A DNA stretch of 64,000 nt from Vicia villosa (lineage: Eukaryota; Streptophyta; Magnoliopsida; Fabales; Fabaceae): assembly GCF_029867415.1 (NCBI RefSeq), contig NC_081186.1, forward strand, positions 28,523,915-28,587,914. Reading direction: 5' to 3'. Positions 33,474 to 47,387 of the stretch are shown one piece after another; the first letter of the stretch is position 1; the number at the start of each line of letters is the position of its first letter. The notes under the pieces were generated by a model. The model was not told where the DNA came from. It did not search any database and saw only the letters and a list, made by a program, of their open reading frames with translations. A program made the position numbers and the translations under genes.

Positions 33474-35541
33474 TGTAACACCCCAAATTCTAAACTAATT
33501 ATTTTAGCGTGATGCTTAGCTGTATTGATGAATTTTGGTGTATTTTAGAATAATTAGAATAATGAGTGGAATTATTTTAATTAGTAAAATAAAACAATAT
33601 CAGTGTTAGAGATATTAAGGGCAAGAGTGGTCAATTGTGAAGAGTAATTGAGGGCAATGTGGGAAGACCATATTAGGGGTCTTAGGGGTAAAAAGAGAAA
33701 AGAGAAAAGAGGGAATCATTCTGCACGATTAAAGTTTTGAGAAGAGGCAGAAGGAGAGAGCTAGGGCACGAAGAACATGGAGGGATACGTATAGAGAACG
33801 CGAAGAGAAATAGAATCCAACCGTGAATCGAGGTAAGGGGGGGACTCTTCTAGTTAATTTCTATTATGCGATTGTAGGTAATAATATAGATTGATATGTG
33901 ATTCGATTCGATTGAGTATATTGGGATTGGGATTGTTGGATTTGGGGAGATTGATGATATTGCATGAAATTATGATTGGAAAATATGTTTTAATGATGCT
34001 TGATGATGTGTGATAATGTCTACTATGTTTTTATACCTTTATATGATGTTGGGAATGCATTTGGGGTGAAAGGAGTGCGAAGTCGCAGGTCTGTCGCAGA
34101 ATAGCGAATTGCTGAAATCGCAGGTCCGCTGAGCGGAGGGGGTCCGCTGAGCGGAGGTCCCAACATAGTTCGCTTCTGCCTGGTCCCGCTGGTGCTCCGC
34201 TGAGAGGACCCTGCTGGGCAGAAAATTTTCCAAACTTAGAAATTGCGTATCTTTTGATCCGTGTATCATTTCTTGGTGCCGTTTTGGGCGTTGTAAAGTT
34301 AATTAAATATCTTAGATGAGGAATAGGTGATTGAGCGGTGGCTTGACTTATTTTTAAAATTGATTTAATTGCTTGTAAAAATGAAATATTTGGCATATGT
34401 GGAATTGTGTGAATATGACCTTATTTCGGGTGATGATGGAAGAATTGTAATTATTATTCCTGGGATGATTGTTTTAATAGTTTAATGATTGTGCATGATT
34501 TGGTTAATGTAACAATGTGGTGAGGTTGTAATGATATAACGGTGATTTTGACGTTATATGTGGTGTGAATCATATTGATATAATTGTATATGGTGTTGAA
34601 ACCGAATATATCATTCGGTGTTGTTTTGGTGAGTTATTGGTGATGACGTTGTTCATTTTGATCATGTGGTGATTGTTTTGATCGTATGATGATGATTGAT
34701 TTGTTTTGAATGATGCATGATACATGTACATACTTGTTGGTGATAACTATGTGAGTTATGGTGAGACGATGCGATGCATCGGATCGGTGATGTTTTAAGT
34801 ATGTTATATGTGTGCATTCATTCATGTGCATTTGATGATGGATCCCGGTGATGTTTGGATCGTTGGTGGACATATTTCCCATTGTGTGGAAATTGTGTCG
34901 GTTGGCCGTATCTCGATGAGGCGTAGATCGGTTAGGTGGATTGATTCCACGGATTATTGGTACCACATGCATAGTGTCAGTCGGTCATATGCATCTTTGT
35001 CATAACATGATTAAGTTGATTTTGTATTATGTTTGGTGTTGTATTTGTTGTGATTGATGAATGATCATTGAATATCTGAATATATGATAAATTGGGTGAA
35101 TGATATATTATGATGTTTTACTGCTTATGATTGCATAACATTGAGTAATTGAGAATGAGACTCACCCTTACTTGTTGACATTTTTCAGATTTGAGAAGTA
35201 GCGGCATTAGTGCTCGGTGAGGATGACTCGTAGAGTTTATCCGTTGTTTTGGGTCGTGTCGGTCATGCTCTGATCTTGTAACACTGGGGAACGATAGTTT
35301 TAGAGTTTTAAGAGACTAATCTATTTTATTTGGTGTTGGTTTATATTTCCATTGGGTTGTATTGACGTTGTTTCCCATTCCGTTGTAATAAATATGATTA
35401 TGTTTTGGTAAATCGTTTCCTAATGAAGCATGACTTTGACCTTAGTTGGTTTATCTATTTTAAATAATTGTGGCACCCTTGTGTATGTGTTTTTACTCTG
35501 ATTATTTATTTAATTTCCGCGGGGTTTAGAAGGGTGTTACA
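33474..35541 (+). mobile_element. Array LTR 2 (inner)
   Basis: 2068 bp. It is nearly identical to LTR 3; I saw only two differences (AAAATATG near 33982 and GTCGGTTGG near 34898). With LTR 3 it shares variants found in neither outer LTR: seven Gs at the leader junction, GAGAGGACC, GGTGTTG and TGTATTATG. Confidence 0.95.
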
Positions 35542-38500
35542 ATAGTGGTATCAGAGCAGGTCGGTCCGTCCGGCCAATTGTCGAGTCAGTTGAGTTGCAC
35601 GACAGTTGAATACTGTCGGCGTATTATCCCTTGGTACGCGACATGTGAGTGAATCACTTTCGGTACTTGTTTGTTTGTTGCGGGAGTTGGTTTGAAACAA
35701 GTGGGGGAGAAGCTTCGCTTCTCGGTTATGTTTCAGTTGTAAGATGATTGATTTAGTAGGTTGTTGTTGGCAACAGTGCAAGCGTTGTTGGAGTTGTTGT
35801 TTTTTGAATCGAAGGTGACTTGAAATTAGGAAGTTACAATGTATCAGCTCTGCTGATGGGCTGGGAAGTTGTCAATTGAGTAGCCTTGCGTCTCGGAAGA
35901 GGTTCAGCTGCAGGTTTGCAAAGAGGATTAATGTCGTAATGTTTCAGAAATCGCACTTCGGCGATGGAATGTGTTGCTCAAGTTATAAGAATTTTTGGAA
36001 GTGAAGAGATATGATAAGGGGCTGTTTGGAATGTGATCAAGTTGAAGAGAATGAGTTTTGGAGTGAGATTTTCGTAAGCAAAACGCAGGAAAATTGCTGA
36101 ATAGCTGCAGAGTTTCGAAAATTCATAACTGGAGTTCTGGACATCCGATTTGAGTTCCGTTTGAAGCGTCGGAAAGCTAATGAGATGAACTTTGTTATAA
36201 AAATGGTTGCAGCAGCTGTAACATATTTAATTGTGACAGGATATTGTTGGAAAGAGGTGAAGTTGCGGTTACACTTGTTCTTAGAACTAGACTTGTTTGT
36301 TGGTACTGCACGGGATGTTAGTATCAGAGTTGAACGAATGGAAGAAATAATCAAAAGGTTTGTCTCTTGGACGTGTTGTTAGTATGTAGAAGTTGGTTCA
36401 AGGTGATCTTAATGGTAAGAGTGCAAATGTTATTGAAGCAATGTTGTTGCGAACCGGTGAGAGTATGGACTCATGAATTTGTATCAGTCGAGTTTGAGAT
36501 GTGCGTAGATTATGGACATGAATTGATTGAGAATGAGGAATTATTCCAATGTAAATGATAGTGGATGGATTAATTATGTAGATGGTATGTCTTGAGTATA
36601 GTTGGATTATAGTCGGGTGATTTTCGTAGTTGGATGAAAAGAAAGGATGTTGGTAGATCTTGGGAGCAAACGAGAGAGATGGAACTTATGTTCATCAATC
36701 TCAAATTCTGCTTTTTGCAATTATGGAGCAGCTGTCAGTAAAAGGGGCATAACTTTTTACTTGTGATTCAGATTGAAGCGATTCTGGACTTTTTGGAAGG
36801 TTTACAAAATTTCCTACAGTTTGCATATAAGATTGGTTATTAGGAAGTTTGTAAAGAGGGAGAAAAGTGCGTTTTAACATTTGGGTATGATACTTACTTT
36901 TCGAAAATTCTGCATATGAGAATTATGAACCAGTCCCATTGAAAGGATGATAACTTTTGCTCGTAACTCGTATTTGAGCAATTCTTGATGTTCTGGAATC
37001 TACACGAATTTCCCTTCATTTTGGAATATAATTTTGTATTTAGGAGGTCTATATTGGAAGAGAAAATTGTGTTTGAAGTTGGGTGATTCTTGCTGAAAAT
37101 TGAAAAGGTGAAGAAGAATGTAAAATATTGATAAGTAATGAAACATTGGTATTTGTAAGAATGCGACGGTATAGAGAAATGCATAGAGATGTAATTTATG
37201 TAGAATGAGAATGATTATAGTAGCAATGTTATGAGATGGTAATGTTGAGGGGAGAAGGAACTCAAGAGAGATCGCGATAATAATGTTGAGTTATGAATTG
37301 AATGAGGCCAAGTGTGAAACTAGGTGGATTATAAAGGTTCTGAGAATAAAAGAAAGACGATTGGTTGGTTAGTGTGGTTGAAATTCTTAACTTGGATGAA
37401 AGTTGCAATTGGAGCGAACCGAATCGGGTGGTACTTGATGTAGTAATAATTCCCGATGTTAGAAGGATGTTTAATTGATAATTGTGTGGTGCTACGAGCG
37501 TGTATAAGAATGTGTATTGGATTTTGAATGTTTTTGTATCATTGGCGAGCCTTACGGAGTGAATCCTAGATTGTGGAATCCATTATGAATTGTGGCCTTT
37601 TGGCAAATAAATGCATTGTCTAAATTAAAGGTGAATGCATGTTAATTGTGAATGAGTTCGTTGCAGTTTGGCGTAACTGGTGGGAATGTATGTGGATTAT
37701 ATGTGATAGTATGGGATGAATGCATGAATATATATTGTGAATATGTATGCATTTCAAGAGTGTCTTGAGTTATTTTTTGCACGTGAAGCATCATGGTGTA
37801 CATTCTTGTGTTGTGTGATTCTAATGAGAATTCGTCGTAACATCGTGTGCCCATGTGGGGTGTGAGCGATGATTACAAACGATTGTGTGCCTATGTGAGG
37901 TGTGAGCAATCCATAAACATTGTGTTCCCGTGTGGGGTGTGAGCAATGGGTGAACATCGTATGCTCGACGGTGAGTTACATTAAGTAACAAACGATGATT
38001 CCAAGAAGTTCCTGAATGAACTTGAGATGATTGAGTCGGTATCGCATTGCATGTGCATAGAGTCGTGAGTCTATCTCTATGATTTGCATTTATCATCTCT
38101 GTATTTGTGCATTAATGAATGAACACGAGTATGTATGTTTATGTCGAATGTTCCGAGGTGTTGTCTTACGGATCTAAGTTTGAAGTATTCGGTAACTTCG
38201 AGAGCGTAGAATACCTGTTGGAATAGAACTTTCAAAGAGTTAAGTCAAAAATCTTTATTATGTCGGTTTTGGTGATTGAAAGTTGGAGTAAACTTGGCGG
38301 AGTGGATACTTTACAAGTAATCAGAGTGCGCAACGAATGCATGGTGTAGTGCAGTTGTTCATACGTGAGTAAAAGTGATGTTGGTAGGTTGGTTGCGTTG
38401 ATGTCGTGTTTAAGTTGTGTGTTCTTATGTTGTTGTGTTCTATATCTTAAACCGGAGAATTCATAAGTTGGTTACTCTTTGTGTTGTGATGTTAAGTTAT

Positions 38501-38676
38501 GAAATGTGTTACTTGAGTGACATGTGTGCTATTTTTGCCATTGATGTTATGAATTGTTGTATCATACATGGGTTGCCTTTCGGAGATGATAGTTGATTAG
38601 CCGGATGGAATAAGTAGTTGGAGTAGTTGAATCGGATAAATTTTCGAGGACGAAAATATTCTAAGTGGGGGAGAGT
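35542..38676 (+). mobile_element. Array internal region 2, non-coding
   Basis: 3135 bp. Primer site 35546-35557, polypurine tract 38664-38676. It is closer to internal 3 than to internal 1. Private variants include TGTATTTAGG near 37037 and AGTCTATCTC near 38071. Confidence 0.92.
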
Positions 38677-40744
38677 TGTAACACCCCAAATTCTAAACTA
38701 ATTATTTTAGCGTGATGCTTAGCTGTATTGATGAATTTTGGTGTATTTTAGAATAATTAGAATAATGAGTGGAATTATTTTAATTAGTAAAATAAAACAA
38801 TATCAGTGTTAGAGATATTAAGGGCAAGAGTGGTCAATTGTGAAGAGTAATTGAGGGCAATGTGGGAAGACCATATTAGGGGTCTTAGGGGTAAAAAGAG
38901 AAAAGAGAAAAGAGGGAATCATTCTGCACGATTAAAGTTTTGAGAAGAGGCAGAAGGAGAGAGCTAGGGCACGAAGAACATGGAGGGATACGTATAGAGA
39001 ACGCGAAGAGAAATAGAATCCAACCGTGAATCGAGGTAAGGGGGGGACTCTTCTAGTTAATTTCTATTATGCGATTGTAGGTAATAATATAGATTGATAT
39101 GTGATTCGATTCGATTGAGTATATTGGGATTGGGATTGTTGGATTTGGGGAGATTGATGATATTGCATGAAATTATGATTGGAAAATGTGTTTTAATGAT
39201 GCTTGATGATGTGTGATAATGTCTACTATGTTTTTATACCTTTATATGATGTTGGGAATGCATTTGGGGTGAAAGGAGTGCGAAGTCGCAGGTCTGTCGC
39301 AGAATAGCGAATTGCTGAAATCGCAGGTCCGCTGAGCGGAGGGGGTCCGCTGAGCGGAGGTCCCAACATAGTTCGCTTCTGCCTGGTCCCGCTGGTGCTC
39401 CGCTGAGAGGACCCTGCTGGGCAGAAAATTTTCCAAACTTAGAAATTGCGTATCTTTTGATCCGTGTATCATTTCTTGGTGCCGTTTTGGGCGTTGTAAA
39501 GTTAATTAAATATCTTAGATGAGGAATAGGTGATTGAGCGGTGGCTTGACTTATTTTTAAAATTGATTTAATTGCTTGTAAAAATGAAATATTTGGCATA
39601 TGTGGAATTGTGTGAATATGACCTTATTTCGGGTGATGATGGAAGAATTGTAATTATTATTCCTGGGATGATTGTTTTAATAGTTTAATGATTGTGCATG
39701 ATTTGGTTAATGTAACAATGTGGTGAGGTTGTAATGATATAACGGTGATTTTGACGTTATATGTGGTGTGAATCATATTGATATAATTGTATATGGTGTT
39801 GAAACCGAATATATCATTCGGTGTTGTTTTGGTGAGTTATTGGTGATGACGTTGTTCATTTTGATCATGTGGTGATTGTTTTGATCGTATGATGATGATT
39901 GATTTGTTTTGAATGATGCATGATACATGTACATACTTGTTGGTGATAACTATGTGAGTTATGGTGAGACGATGCGATGCATCGGATCGGTGATGTTTTA
40001 AGTATGTTATATGTGTGCATTCATTCATGTGCATTTGATGATGGATCCCGGTGATGTTTGGATCGTTGGTGGACATATTTCCCATTGTGTGGAAATTGTG
40101 TCGGTGGGCCGTATCTCGATGAGGCGTAGATCGGTTAGGTGGATTGATTCCACGGATTATTGGTACCACATGCATAGTGTCAGTCGGTCATATGCATCTT
40201 TGTCATAACATGATTAAGTTGATTTTGTATTATGTTTGGTGTTGTATTTGTTGTGATTGATGAATGATCATTGAATATCTGAATATATGATAAATTGGGT
40301 GAATGATATATTATGATGTTTTACTGCTTATGATTGCATAACATTGAGTAATTGAGAATGAGACTCACCCTTACTTGTTGACATTTTTCAGATTTGAGAA
40401 GTAGCGGCATTAGTGCTCGGTGAGGATGACTCGTAGAGTTTATCCGTTGTTTTGGGTCGTGTCGGTCATGCTCTGATCTTGTAACACTGGGGAACGATAG
40501 TTTTAGAGTTTTAAGAGACTAATCTATTTTATTTGGTGTTGGTTTATATTTCCATTGGGTTGTATTGACGTTGTTTCCCATTCCGTTGTAATAAATATGA
40601 TTATGTTTTGGTAAATCGTTTCCTAATGAAGCATGACTTTGACCTTAGTTGGTTTATCTATTTTAAATAATTGTGGCACCCTTGTGTATGTGTTTTTACT
40701 CTGATTATTTATTTAATTTCCGCGGGGTTTAGAAGGGTGTTACA
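38677..40744 (+). mobile_element. Array LTR 3 (inner)
   Basis: 2068 bp, a near-duplicate of LTR 2. It is followed directly by a primer site like the other left-side LTRs. Confidence 0.95.
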
Positions 40745-43700
40745 ATAGTGGTATCAGAGCAGGTCGGTCCGTCCGGCCAATTGTCGAGTCAGTTGAGTTG
40801 CACGACAGTTGAATACTGTCGGCGTGTTATCCCTTGGTACGCGACATGTGAGTGAATCACTTTCGGTACTTGTTTGTTTGTTGCGGGAGTTGGTTTGAAA
40901 CAAGTGGGGGAGAAGCTTCGCTTCTCGGTTATGTTTCAGTTGTAAGATGATTGATTTAGTAGGTTGTTGTTGGCAACAGTGCAAGCGTTGTTGGAGTTGT
41001 TGTTTTTTGAATCGAAGGTGACTTGAAATTAGGAAGTTACAATGTATCAGCTCTGCTGATGGGCTGGGAAGTTGTCAATTGAGTAGCCTTGCGTCTCGGA
41101 AGAGGTTCAGCTGCAGGTTTGCAAAGAGGATTAATGTCGTAATGTTTCAGAAATCGCACTTCGGCGATGGAATGTGTTGCTCAAGTTATAAGAATTTTTG
41201 GAAGTGAAGAGATATGATAAGGGGCTGTTTGGAATGTGATCAAGTTGAAGAGAATGAGTTTTGGAGTGAGATTTTCGTAAGCAAAACGCAGGAAAATTGC
41301 TGAATAGCTGCAGAGTTTCGAAAATTCATAACTGGAGTTCTGGACATCCGATTTGAGTTCCGTTTGAAGCGTCGGAAAGCTAATGAGATGAACTTTGTTA
41401 TAAAAATGGTTGCAGCAGCTGTAACATATTTAATTGTGACAGGATATTGTTGGAAAGAGGTGAAGTTGCGGTTACACTTGTTCTTAGAACTAGACTTGTT
41501 TGTTGGTACTGCACGGGATGTTAGTATCAGAGTTGAACGAATGGAAGAAATAATCAAAAGGTTTGTCTCTTGGACGTGTTGTTAGTATGTAGAAGTTGGT
41601 TCAAGGTGATCTTAATGGTAAGAGTGCAAATGTTATTGAAGCAATGTTGTTGCGAACCGGTGAGAGTATGGACTCATGAATTTGTATCAGTCGAGTTTGA
41701 GATGTGCGTAGATTATGGACATGAATTGATTGAGAATGAGGAATTATTCCAATGTAAATGATAGTGGATGGATTAATTATGTAGATGGTATGTCTTGAGT
41801 ATAGTTGGATTATAGTCGGGTGATTTTCGTAGTTGGATGAAAAGAAAGGATGTTGGTAGATCTTGGGAGCAAACGAGAGAGATGGAACTTATGTTCATCA
41901 ATCTCAAATTCTGCTTTTTGCAATTATGGAGCAGCTGTCAGTAAAAGGGGCATAACTTTTTACTTGTGATTCAGATTGAAGCGATTCTGGACTTTTTGGA
42001 AGGTTTACAAAATTTCCTACAGTTTGCATATAAGATTGGTTATTAGGAAGTTTGTAAAGAGGGAGAAAAGTGCGTTTTAACATTTGGGTATGATACTTAC
42101 TTTTCGAAAATTCTGCATATGAGAATTATGAACCAGTCCCATTGAAAGGATGATAACTTTTGCTCGTAACTCGTATTTGAGCAATTCTTGATGTTCTGGA
42201 ATCTACACGAATTTCCCTTCATTTTGGAATATAATTTTGTACTTAGGAGGTCTATATTGGAAGAGAAAATTGTGTTTGAAGTTGGGTGATTCTTGCTGAA
42301 AATTGAAAAGGTGAAGAAGAATGTAAAATATTGATAAGTAATGAAACATTGGTATTTGTAAGAATGCGACGGTATAGAGAAATGCATAGAGATGTAATTT
42401 ATGTAGAATGAGAATGATTATAGTAGCAATGTTATGAGATGGTAATGTTGAGGGGAGAAGGAACTCAAGAGAGATCGCGATAATAATGTTGAGTTATGAA
42501 TTGAATGAGGCCAAGTGTGAAACTAGGTGGATTATAAAGGTTCTGAGAATAAAAGAAAGACGATTGGTTGGTTAGTGTGGTTGAAATTCTTAACTTGGAT
42601 GAAAGTTGCAATTGGAGCGAACCGAATCGGGTGGTACTTGATGTAGTAATAATTCCCGATGTTAGAAGGATGTTTAATTGATAATTGTGTGGTGCTACGA
42701 GCGTGTATAAGAATGTGTATTGGATTTTGAATGTTTTTGTATCATTGGCGAGCCTTACGGAGTGAATCCTAGATTGTGGAATCCATTATGAATTGTGGCC
42801 TTTTGGCAAATAAATGCATTGTCTAAATTAAAGGTGAATGCATGTTAATTGTGAATGAGTTCGTTGCAGTTTGGCGTAACTGGTGGGAATGTATGTGGAT
42901 TATATGTGATAGTATGGGATGAATGCATGAATATATATTGTGAATATGTATGCATTTCAAGAGTGTCTTGAGTTATTTTTTGCACGTGAAGCATCATGAT
43001 GTACATTCTTGTGTTGTGTGATTCTAATGAGAATTCGTCGTAACATCGTGTGCCCATGTGGGGTGTGAGCGATGATTACAAACGATTGTGTGCCTATGTG
43101 AGGTGTGAGCAATCCATAAACATTGTGTTCCCGTGTGGGGTGTGAGCAATGGGTGAACATCGTATGCTCGACGGTGAGTTACATTAAGTAACAAACGATG
43201 ATTCCAAGAAGTTCCTGAATGAACTTGAGATGATTGAGTCGGTATCGCATTGCATGTGCATAGAGTCGTGAGTCTGTCTCTATGATTTGCATTTATCATC
43301 TCTGTATTTGTGCATTAATGAATGAACACGAGTATGTATGTTTATGTCGAATGTTCCGAGGTGTTGTCTTACGGATCTAAGTTTGAAGTATTCGGTAACT
43401 TCGAGAGCGTAGAATACCTGTTGGAATAGAACTTTCAAAGAGTTAAGTCAAAAATCTTTATTATGTCGGTTTTGGTGATTGAAAGTTGGAGTAAACTTGG
43501 CGGAGTGGATACTTTACAAGTAATCAGAGTGCGCAACGAATGCTTGGTGTAGTGCAGTTGTTCATACGTGAGTAAAAGTGATGTTGGTAGGTTGGTTGCG
43601 TTGATGTCGTGTTTAAGTTGTGTGTTCTTATGTTGTTGTGTTCTATATCTTAAACCGGAGAATTCATAAGTTGGTTACTCTTTGTGTTGTGATGTTAAGT

Positions 43701-43879
43701 TATGAAATGTGTTACTTGAGTGACATGTGTGTTGTTTTTGCCATTGATGTTATGAATTGTTGTATCATACATGGGTTGCCTTTCGGAGATGATAGTTGAT
43801 TAGCCGGATGGAATAAGTAGTTGGAGTAGTTGAATCGGATAAATTTTCGAGGACGAAAATATTCTAAGTGGGGGAGAGT
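40745..43879 (+). mobile_element. Array internal region 3, non-coding
   Basis: 3135 bp. Primer site 40749-40760, polypurine tract 43867-43879. Private variants include CGTGTTATCC near 40825, CATCATGATG near 42995, GAATGCTTGG near 43540 and GTGTTGTTTTTG near 43730. Confidence 0.92.
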
Positions 43880-45946
43880 TGTAACACCCCAAATTCTAAA
43901 CTAATTATTTTAGCGTGATGCTTAGCTGTATTGATGAATTTTGGTGTATTTTAGAATAATTAGAATAATGAGTGGAATTATTTTAATTAGTAAAATAAAA
44001 CAATATCAGTGTTAGAGATATTAAGGGCAAGAGTGGTCAATTGTGAAGAGTAATTGAGGGCAATGTGGGAAGACCATATTAGGGGTCTTAGGGGTAAAAA
44101 GAGAAAAGAGAAAAGAGGGAATCATTCTGCACGATTAAAGTTTTGAGAAGAGGCAGAAGGAGAGAGCTAGGGATCGAAGAACATGGAGGGATACGTATAG
44201 AGAACGCGAAGAGAAATAGAATCCAACCGTGAATCGAGGTAAGGGGGGACTCTTCTAGTTAATTTCTATTATGTGATTGTAGGTAATAATATAGATTGAT
44301 ATGTGATTCGATTCGATTGAGTATATTGGGATTGGGATTGTTGGATTTGGGGAGATTGATGATATTGCATGAAATTATGATTGGAAAATGTGTTTTAATG
44401 ATGCTTGATGATGTGTGATAATGTCTACTATGTTTTTATACCTTTATATGATGTTGGGAATGCATTTGGGTTGAAAGGAGTGCGAAGTCTCAGGTCTGTC
44501 GCAGAATAGCGAATTGCTGAAATCGCAGGTCCGCTGAGCGGAGGGGGTCTGCTGAGCGGAGGTCCCAACATAGTTCGCTTCTGCCTGGTCCCGCTGGTGC
44601 TCCGCTGAGCGGACCCTGCTGGGCAGAAAATTTTCCAAACTTAGAAATTGCGTATCTTTTGATCCGTGTATCATTTCTTGGTGCCGTTTTGGGCGTTGTA
44701 AAGTTAATTAAATATCTTAGATGAGGAATAGGTGATTGAGCGGTGGCTTGACTTATTTTTAAAATTGATTTAATTGCTTGTAAAAATGAAATATTTGGCA
44801 TATGTGGAATTGTGTGAATATGACCTTATTTCGGGTGATGATGGAAGAATTGTAATTATTATTCCTGGGATGATTGTTTTAATAGTTTAATGATTGTGCA
44901 TGATTTGGTTAATGTAACAATGTGGTGAGGTTGTAATGATATAACGGTGATTTTGACGTTATATGTGGTGTGAATCATATTGATATAATTGTATATGGTG
45001 TTGAAACCGAATATATCATTCGGTGCTGTTTTGGTGAGTTATTGGTGATGACGTTGTTCATTTTGATCATGTGGTGATTGTTTTGATCGTATGATGATGA
45101 TTGATTTGTTTTGAATGATGCATGATACATGTACATACTTGTTGGTGATAACTATGTGAGTTATGGTGAGACGATGCGATGCATCGGATCGGTGATGTTT
45201 TAAGTATGTTATATGTGTGCATTCATTCATGTGCATTTGATGATGGATCCCGGTGATGTTTGGATCGTTGGTGGACATATTTCCCATTGTGTGGAAATTG
45301 TGTCGGTGGGCCGTATCTCGATGAGGCGTAGATCGGTTAGGTGGATTGATTCCACGGATTATTGGTATCACATGCATAGTGTCAGTCGGTCATATGCATC
45401 TTTGTCATAACATGATTAAGTTGATTTTGTGTTATGTTTGGTGTTGTATTTGTTGTGATTGATGAATGATCATTGAATATCTGAATATATGATAAATTGG
45501 GTGAATGATATATTATGATGTTTTACTGCTTATGATTGCATAACATTGATTAATTGAGAATGAGACTCACCCTTACTTGTTGACATTTTTCAGATTTGAG
45601 AAGTAGCGGCATTAGAGCTCGGTGAGGATGACTCGTAGAGTTTATCCGTTGTTTTGGGTCGTGTCGGTCATGCTCTGATCTTGTAACAATGGGGAACGAT
45701 AGTTTTAGAGTTTTAAGAGACTAATCTATTTTATTTGGTGTTGGTTTATATTTCCATTGGGTTGTATTGACGTTGTTTCCCATTCCGCTGTAATAAATAT
45801 GATTATGTTTTGGTAAATCGTTTCCTAATGAAGCATGACTTTGACCTTAGTTGGTTTATCTATTTTAAATAATTGTGGCACCCTTGTGTATGTGTTTTTA
45901 CTCTGATTATTTATTTAATTTCCGCGGGGTTTAGAAGGGTGTTACA
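43880..45946 (+). mobile_element. Array LTR 4 (outer right)
   Basis: 2067 bp ending GGTGTTACA, followed by the target duplication TTGTA and no primer site, as expected for a terminal 3' LTR. Private variants include GGGATCGAAG near 44172, GTCTCAGG near 44488, GGTATCACA near 45365, CATTAGAGC near 45612 and AACAATGGGG near 45686. Confidence 0.95.
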
Positions 45947-47370
<1,424 letters not shown>

Positions 47371-47387
47371 GTATATATGTGGATATT

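Larger units (their letters stand above)
28272..45946 (+). mobile_element. Tandem array of a non-autonomous gypsy element (4 LTRs, 3 internals)
   Basis: The order LTR-internal-LTR-internal-LTR-internal-LTR occupies 17,675 bp with a period of 5202-5203 bp. It is flanked once by TTGTA (28267-28271 and 45947-45951), with the empty site intact at 16668-16672. Each internal region has a TGGTATCAGAGC primer site and the polypurine tract AGTGGGGGAGAGT. No gag-pol or other long frame exists in any unit, so it is LARD-like. The TGTAACACCC start, the primer site and the tail TTCGAGGACGAAAATATTC before the tract resemble Tekay/Del chromoviruses, which would be the likely protein donors. I do not recognise a named family. 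Confidence 0.95.

Noticed and set aside
28836..45410. Frames of 60-121 codons repeated three or four times at the same offset
   Set aside because: They are copies of non-coding LTR and internal sequence of the tandem array; repeated occurrence reflects unit duplication, not a gene family.
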